A stretch of DNA of 64,000 nucleotides from Lutjanus erythropterus (lineage: Eukaryota; Chordata; Actinopteri; Lutjaniformes; Lutjanidae): NCBI GenBank assembly GCA_020091685.1, contig CM034607.1, positions 8,243,465 to 8,307,464 of the forward strand, given 5' to 3'. A program made the position numbers and the translations under genes. Shown in pieces: positions 58,356 through 64,000 of this stretch. Below the pieces are notes generated by a model. The model worked only from the letters and a program-made list of their open reading frames with translations. It was not told the DNA's origin and ran no database searches. Position 1 is the stretch's first letter. Each line of letters begins with the position of its first letter.

Positions 58356-58379
58356 GATGTTACTTATATATATTATTAT

Positions 58380-58409
58380 ACTTATATATATATATATGTA
58401 AATATATAT
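58380..58409. repeat. Imperfect (TA)n tract
   Basis: TA-rich run interrupted by GTAA, immediately left of a Tc1-type terminus. Confidence 0.85.
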
Positions 58410-58411
58410 GT

Positions 58412-58618
58412 ATACTACCGGTCAAAAGTTTTAGAACACCCTCAGTTTTTCCATTTTTTTATTGAAATTCAAAGTCCAGTCTCCAGACTTAAACCCCATC
58501 GAGCTGGTTTGGGATGAACTGGACAGAAGAGTGAAAGCAAAGCAGCCTACAAGCTCATTAATGGGAACTTTCTGAAGAATATTTGATTTCCATTGTAGAA
58601 AAAAATGCTACGAGTGTG
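58412..58618 (+). mobile_element. Internally deleted Tc1 element inserted in a TA tract
   Basis: The left end ACTACCGGTCAAAAGTTTTA followed by GAACACCC is a typical Tc1-type terminus. After about 40 bp the sequence jumps to the 3' part of a transposase. The right terminus is missing: the copy stops at an undetermined base (N at 58619) followed by TA repeats, so the right boundary may be an assembly artefact. Confidence 0.8.
58483..58575 (+). pseudogene. C-terminal piece of a Tc1-type transposase
   Basis: One frame reads PDLNPIELVWDELDRRVKAK, which includes the third catalytic residue (Glu of NPIE) of the DDE transposase family, then QPTSS and a stop after GTF. Upstream catalytic residues are absent because of the internal deletion. 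About 30 codons remain of a protein usually over 300 residues. Different subfamily from the copy at 20011-20899, which reads NPIEHLWD. Confidence 0.88.
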
Positions 58619-58619
58619 N

Positions 58620-58659
<40 letters not shown>
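58619..58659. repeat. (TA)20 microsatellite preceded by an ambiguous base
   Basis: N at 58619 followed by about 40 bp of pure TA, then GTATG and further TA. The only ambiguous base in the window. Confidence 0.95.
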
Positions 58660-58667
<8 letters not shown>

Positions 58668-59063
58668 ATATATATGTTACATATTCTGTGTAGCTAAAGG
58701 TAGCAGTTGGACCGTATAGCTAATGTTAGTGGTTGTTTTGTGTAGCTAACATTAGCAGTTGGTTTTACACGGAAATGTTTCTTTAAATTCACTGTTGAGA
58801 CAAAATAATGACATTTCCACCTAGTGAAAATATTTTTTAAGAGATAATGAATTGGAAGCTGTCAGATTATCTTTTTTTCACTGAGGCCAGAGTGATGTTG
58901 TGACACTTGGCAAGTGTTTTAAGTCATTATTTAAAATGAAAATTAACGTTGTAATCCCCATTTGCACTAAATGTAACTGTGATCTGATTGTCTTATTTTT
59001 TGTAGCTGTAATGGAATACAGTTACACTACCTAAGTTAAGTTAAACTACCTAACAGTGTACTG

Positions 59064-59270
59064 CAGGGGTCTTCAACTACATTTGTCTCTGGGTCATAAT
59101 TTTTCTAAGCAAACAGTCAGAACAGAAAATAAAATAAATTAAATTTAGGCCTGATTAGCCTATCGTTGTTTAATATTTCCACTTTTTCTTACAAAATTAT
59201 TAGTTTATTAGCCTTTATCAATATGAACCAGTCTAAACAACATGGGAAGATAACGAGATGTAACTATATA
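59064..59270. mobile_element. Possible hAT-like left end (CAGGGGTCTTCAAC)
   Basis: CAGGGGTCTTCAACTACATT is a typical hAT-like terminus. The following ATTTAGGCCTGATTAGCC, ATCGTTGTTTAATATTTCC and TTATTAGCCTTTATCA recur at 60310-60425. A matching right terminus was not located. Confidence 0.5.
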
Positions 59271-59499
59271 ACTAGAGAATGCTCTCAGGGCTCCACCAAG
59301 GAGGCAGTTCACTGAGGAATGATGGTTCAGATCTGTACTTGTGGAAATATAATTGCAGGATGCAGTCCTGATTGGCAGGGAATAATCAGCTTTAACTAGT
59401 TTAGATGCTGTTATGTAGTTGTGTTATTGTTGTGCATGCTACCGGTGATAACAGCAATATTACAGGTCACAGAACTCTGGGGGCAGCAAAACAAGTTTT

Positions 59500-59845
59500 T
59501 GTCCTTTTAATAAAAAAGTCAGGCGATGTTTGGACCTCTTCCATCATTCTGTGAGAAAATGATCTGATTTTATGCTGCCCACAGCATGAGTTTGTGAACA
59601 TCAGGCCACAGTGTTTATTACCTTGCTAAGAGCTGGAGGTGTGCCGCATGTTGCCTGCAGCTCTTTATCTAACAGCTCACTGTGGCTGCACCTTCTTTTT
59701 CCATTAATCCCTGCAATATTTAAAGCTGATCTGCTGTCATGACATTTACTGTTGTCTTGTCTTGTTGTTGTATTTTTGAAGAGAACAGTATGTGCTAAGG
59801 TCACTGACAAACACATTTCCTGTCACTACATCATGATAAAGTTCA
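59500..59845. promoter_or_regulatory. Candidate conserved non-coding element
   Basis: Repeat-free, balanced block with CAGCTGATCTGCTGTCATGAC-type E-box/ATTA words (TTCCATTAATCCC) and no coding signal beyond a 71-codon minus ORF. Inferred only. Confidence 0.35.
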
Positions 59846-60309
59846 TGTTTTGCCAGTTAAATGCTTTTAATGTGAAGCTGCATCAGTAGTGTTACACATA
59901 CACTGATACTGATGCAGACTGATACAGCTGTGATAGGCCAATATCAGGCCAATATATCAGCTGGGCTCTCATTTGCATTAGTAATAAGCTATTAAAGCAG
60001 TTTTTCAAGGACGTTTGCCACAGAGATCCAGTTTATAATACTGAAAATATATACATATTGCCATACTTTCATCAGCGGCCATTCTGTGGGCTAGATAGGA
60101 AACTATGGTGGGCCCAAAGTGGCCCTAACTATAATAATAAAATACATACAGTAATGCTATATTTATATCACATGTCAATGTATCATTAAAAATAACCCAA
60201 TACAGAACAATAAAACAGTCTGAAAGGAACCATTCTACATACTTAGTTCTTGTCTGTGGTCAGGCATGGAGCTCAGGATGCAAGCGTGGTTTTAGACAGA
60301 ACATGAGAA

Positions 60310-60425
60310 GTTAATACAAATAAATTAAAGTGAATTTAAACCTAATTAGCCTATTATTGTTTAACAATTTCACTTTATTATAAAAAAATTTTTAATAGCC
60401 TGTATCAGTGTGGATAGATGCCTAA
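60310..60425. repeat. Second copy of the 59130-59265 sequence
   Basis: TTTAAACCTAATTAGCCTAT, TGTTTAACAATTTCACTT and TTAATAGCCTGTATCA align in the same orientation with 59150-59225. Confidence 0.6.
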
Positions 60426-60639
60426 AAACATCGGAAATCCATGTGTGGGCATGTGTGGAGAGGGTGGGGACTATTTGCATATTCATTAAACGCTGAATAC
60501 TAAATGAAGGCAAGGTGTAGAGCTATATTTAACAAGGTATTTAAACTCTTATTTTGAAAAAAAAAAATATCAGACAATTTATTACATCTTGCAAAGCATT
60601 TTATGTTATTTAAAACATGACTCCAAGTGAACTTTAACA

Positions 60640-61240
60640 TGATATTACCATTTCATAATGTAAATATCAGAGTTATGATGTCAACCGGTATATTGCAACA
60701 CTCCTTCAGTTCATTACAGCAGTGTAAGAGTGAGATGCCACTGTAATAATGGCAGCTTGTTTGCTTCTGTCTCAAACCAGAGTGGTCTAGAGGGGAATAA
60801 GATGTAATAACACTGCTGCGATTTGAACTGGTCAATAAAAATGTCATATTGGATGTTAATACACTGTTCATTAGAGCCTGACTAACTGATCTTATTACTG
60901 GCAAACACAGACTTCCTGACCCCAGCACTGCCGCCATGCTGGGGCTAAAGCAAACTAGCTGTTGGTGGATTTTGCACATAGCCAGAAGGCACAGAGTCCA
61001 TCCCACACGGTGGCCCGGTCCCGACTACTTGGGGGTGGGGGGGTGGGTGTTCACATTATTAACAACCTGCAGTGGTCCGATAACACTGTGGCAATAGATT
61101 AGACAGGGCAGAGCTGGCTGTTCTTCCAGAGGAGCTTCAGGTTATTTAATGCAGCCTGTCTTAATCCCACACACTGTAACTGAAAAGTCTGCCAAAAAAG
61201 TCCATCTGTTCCCCGCACAGAGGCTTCGTGAATGTGTAAA
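60640..61240. promoter_or_regulatory. Candidate conserved non-coding element
   Basis: Repeat-free apart from a G-rich run at 61031-61048. Contains GGTCAATAAAAATGTCATATTG, GATGTTAATACACTG, CAGTGGTCCGATAAC. The 117-codon minus ORF (60653-61006) has no family likeness. Enhancer texture only. Confidence 0.38.
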
Positions 61241-61269
61241 GTTCTAAAAACTTTTTACAAAGTTGTCGA

Positions 61270-61745
61270 GGTCCCTTGATGTTGATTTTGAATGGGAGTT
61301 TCAAAAAAGATGATGAAAAGAGCTTTTAAAATGATTCTGTTTCCTTTGAGATTAATGCAGCAACAGTAACTTGAATGCAGTTTTGAATGTGAACGTGAGT
61401 ACATGTCAGTTAAGCACTGTATGGTTTTTTTAATCGATTTCTCGTGGGGACCGACGCACTGATATATGAAAATATCTCCTCCTACACAAGCCTCACTGTG
61501 GCCCCCCCATCCCTCCCTCCTCTGTTTCTGGCACACATAGCTTCCATAACAGGGACGAGAAAGCTATAACAGCAGAGACCCCATGAAACATTATAGTGAA
61601 CAGCATGCAAACTGCTGCCACTGTTTTGGCATTTGCATTTTTGGCTGAAGAGCTTTTTTCTTGGCCATGCACATCTACTGCTACAAATCCATGAAGTCAG
61701 CAGAAGCTCGCTGGAGTCCACCAAAGACAGTTGGTGAGTTCTACC
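61270..61745. promoter_or_regulatory. Candidate conserved non-coding element
   Basis: Repeat-free block with TTTGAGATTAATGCAGCAAC, TTTTTAATCGATTTCTCG and TGGCATTTGCATTTTTGG. ORFs of 93-98 codons on the minus strand look like chance. Inferred only. Confidence 0.35.
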
Positions 61746-61823
61746 AAAACTGGAAAAAAAAAAAAATAAAGTTCTCAAATTGAGAAAGTGGTCTTTATTA
61801 ATGTCATATTGCTGGTTCTGCTG

Positions 61824-62311
61824 TTAAAGGGAGAGTTCACCCCAAAATCAAAAATTCATATTTTCCCCCTGGCTTGTAGTGCTATTTATCCATCTTGATT
61901 TCTTTAGGTGTGAGTTGCAGAGTTTTGGACATATGAGTTGTAGAGATTTCTGCCTTCAGCTTGTGGTGCTCAAAGTGCCCAAAAATAATAATAATTCAAC
62001 TTGTGGTGAGCAGTTTCATGTGGGAACTATTTTCTTCCTACGGTAGAATCTACTGGAACTGCTCACACCAAGGTCTGTGGATTATATTGAGTAGCCAGGT
62101 TGTGATTTCTGGAAAGGAACATTAGTTTTTCAAATGATTTTTTTTGGTGCTGATTCCATTTACTCCCATTATTTTTAACAGAAGGCAGACATCTCTGCAG
62201 CTCATATCTCCAAACCTTGGCAACTCACACCAACAACAGTAAATGGATAAATAACACTAGGTAAGGGGGGGAAATGTGTATTTTTGGTTTTGAGGAGAAC
62301 TGTCCCTTTAA
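61824..62311. mobile_element. Complete TTAA-bounded MITE (TTAAAGGGAGAGTTCACCC)
   Basis: Both ends are TTAA (61824-61827 and 62308-62311). The left AAAGGGAGAGTTCACCCCAA is mirrored by TTTTGAGGAGAACTGTCCCTTT at the right, with continuing AAAATCAAAAAT / TTTTTGGTTTT complementarity. TTAA duplication is the habit of piggyBac-type elements. The 488-bp interior is non-coding. Best reference copy for the relatives at 8215 and 51405. Confidence 0.88.
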
Positions 62312-62794
62312 CTTGGGTAATTTAAATAACCAAATTTGTGACTTTTGTGAATTGTGACCAAGATATGGGCTGACACATCGAACATCCTGCAGTTGGATCG
62401 TGTCAATGCTGTCTGGGAACAAACACTCACTCTGTACAGACATACTGCTGACTCAGTATTCAAACCCTTCTCATTCCAGATTGTCAAATACCAATGTATT
62501 TGTCACACTCCATACTGATACACATGGTATCCTTTAGCTCCTGTAGGCCAGAAAACTTTGTTAACACGTGGCATACATTGTGAAACTGTTGTCGTTTTGT
62601 GTGTAGGCACCAAAACCAGTTGGTTAGGATCAAGAAAAGATCATGGTTCAGAGTAAAATAGAGAGTAGAGAGTAAAATACGTAGTATGTTATGCTATGTA
62701 TATCATATAATGTAAGTGAAGTCAGTTATTTAATGCACATAATGTTATGTAACTTAAACTTTTAGAGTACTGTTGACTTCTGGTTTCATGGGGA

Positions 62795-62840
62795 CACAAA
62801 CAATTTTTCATTTTGGGGAGAACTATACCTTTAAGTTAAA
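62795..62840. mobile_element. Right-end fragment of the TTAAAGGGA family
   Basis: CATTTTGGGGAGAACTATAC followed by CTTTAAGTT resembles the right end of the 61824 copy. Only about 45 bp remain. Confidence 0.55.
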
Positions 62841-63237
62841 TGCTACTACCAGCTAACATGCAGCTATTTGACAGTTTCCTTTATCATGTGTGACATTTTA
62901 TTTCAGTATGCTAGCATGCTAACATTTGCTTGGTTGCCAGGTCTGCGCTTTTCCAGTGGAAATGCTCTGGTTGTGTGGACCTATTTTGCAGGCAAATTAC
63001 ATTACTAATATCTAGAAATACACATCTTCATTCTATTAAATGAAAAAAAATATATTTATTCCTAAATCCTACTTAACTGACACGGACATGTTACACGTCA
63101 CGAGCATGCCACATGAACACACACAACTACAGTGTACCAGTGCAGCTGGTGCCAATTCTTTTTGGGTGTGGACTGGTTTTGATCTTCTTTTAGTGTGGTT
63201 TTGTTACAGAGACCTGGCAACTCTGACAAAATTGTCT

Positions 63238-63402
63238 TCACTAAATTCCATGGTTATTCATTCAATAGTTATCAAGACATTTCACTTAAAACAAAAATGA
63301 TAACTGTTATACTGGTTCAATAATCAGTATTTCATTTTGGCTCGAGGTAGCGGACAGACCAAAGGAGAGACAGACCGATGTTACCATCCCTGGATTCATG
63401 CC
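63238..63402. repeat. Interspersed repeat fragment (CATTCAATAGTTATCAAGAC type)
   Basis: TTCATTCAATAGTTATCAAG, ACATTTCACTTAAAAC, GGACAGACCAAAGG and CAGACCGATGTTACCATCCC follow the order of a common fish repeat as I recall it. Degraded. Confidence 0.5.
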
Positions 63403-63494
63403 TCTAGAGTGTCGATTGGGTTCAGTAGTATTAACAGCCCTTTCACATTACATGATTCAATATTAATATAAAAGATAGATCTTCAAAGAGCTTT

Positions 63495-63785
63495 AACCAA
63501 TACAGCTTAGATGTGTTTCTCACTTATGGCACCATCTTTCACTGCGGAGCTGCTAATAGGTTGGGAGAGAAGATTGGGATCACTGGGGTCAGCAGGCAGT
63601 CTTTGTTCCATCACAGAGCACCAGCTAGAAAGTGGGCTGTGAGAGCCAGAAATGTCAGCACTCACACACATATTCGCAGAGTCATTGGTATTGACCATCA
63701 ATGATATCAATTCCCTGCAGATATGCAGTATTATGGTCACTGGGCTGATTGAATCTGTCAGATGGAGGGTTACAGTCAGTGCTTA
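63495..63785. promoter_or_regulatory. Weak candidate regulatory element
   Basis: Repeat-free, balanced composition. Two mutually antisense ORFs (63-77 codons) show no family likeness. Inferred only. Confidence 0.25.
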
Positions 63786-64000
63786 CACTTGAAAACAAAA
63801 CACACTGATCTGCCCTGTGGTTTGGCTTTGGCTACATTAGGTAACACAGATTTTTTTGGTTAAAGTTCAAGGGAAAAACCATGGTTATTATTGAGTCTTG
63901 GCAGTGACTGAATTTCCCCTGCAGTAATTTAGGTTGATTCAACAGTGGCGTATGCAGTATTAGCGCCATTGTTTAGTTTATTGCTTAATTTATGATAAAT

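Noticed and set aside
1..64000. tRNA, rRNA and well-known microRNA genes
   Set aside because: A visual scan for cloverleaf A/B boxes and for common conserved microRNA words found only the degenerate SINE B box at 49559. A covariance-model search would be needed to exclude others.

Overview
This window looks like a gene-poor stretch of a teleost (spiny-rayed fish) nuclear genome. The reasons are: no long open reading frame anywhere; an AT-rich background with eukaryotic microsatellites, including a 76-bp TATC tract; and a dense set of DNA-transposon relics typical of fish (hAT-like, Tc1/mariner, TTAA-bounded MITEs), with one LINE relic and one tRNA-derived SINE. I find no intact protein-coding gene, rRNA or tRNA, and nothing prokaryotic. 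The only protein-like sequences are three broken mobile-element remnants: a Tc1 transposase on the minus strand (20011-20899), a C-terminal Tc1 transposase piece (58483-58575) and a frameshifted LINE reverse transcriptase (47136-47500).

Layout. 1-3.3 kb: candidate regulatory DNA with one MITE (673-1171). 3.7-11.9 kb: mostly repeats (GGGTGGGCC repeat, a 1.15-kb inverted-repeat element, an interrupted TTAA element, a hAT MITE with target duplication, and a 1.1-kb element with nested repeats). 12.19-12.70 kb: a CpG-rich, TATA-like, splice-donor-bearing segment that could be a promoter and untranslated first exon on the plus strand. 12.96-13.62 kb: nested repeat. 14.1-15.6 kb: candidate regulatory block. 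15.7-17.6 kb: a diverged tandem duplication. 17.7-18.6 kb: candidate regulatory block. 18.9-22.4 kb: a three-level nest of mobile elements. 23.5-26.1 kb: repeats. 27.4-28.35 kb: candidate regulatory block. 29-32 kb: mostly featureless AT-rich DNA. 32.4-33.45 kb: the strongest candidate regulatory block. 34.7-42.1 kb: repeats, with a regulatory candidate at 36.7-37.2 kb. 42.3-43.6 kb: candidate regulatory block. 43.8-58.7 kb: repeat-rich, with the LINE, SINE and several foldback elements. 59-64 kb: regulatory candidates mixed with MITEs.

Reading as a whole: the many repeat-free, ORF-free, homeodomain-core-rich blocks scattered across 64 kb, with one possible promoter, suggest part of a regulatory domain or a very large intron of a developmental gene. 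That is an inference from sequence texture; I cannot name the gene, and conservation must be tested by alignment. Repeat family identities rest on terminal inverted repeats, target duplications and internal comparisons seen here, plus recollection of common fish repeats. I see no convincing novel gene system.
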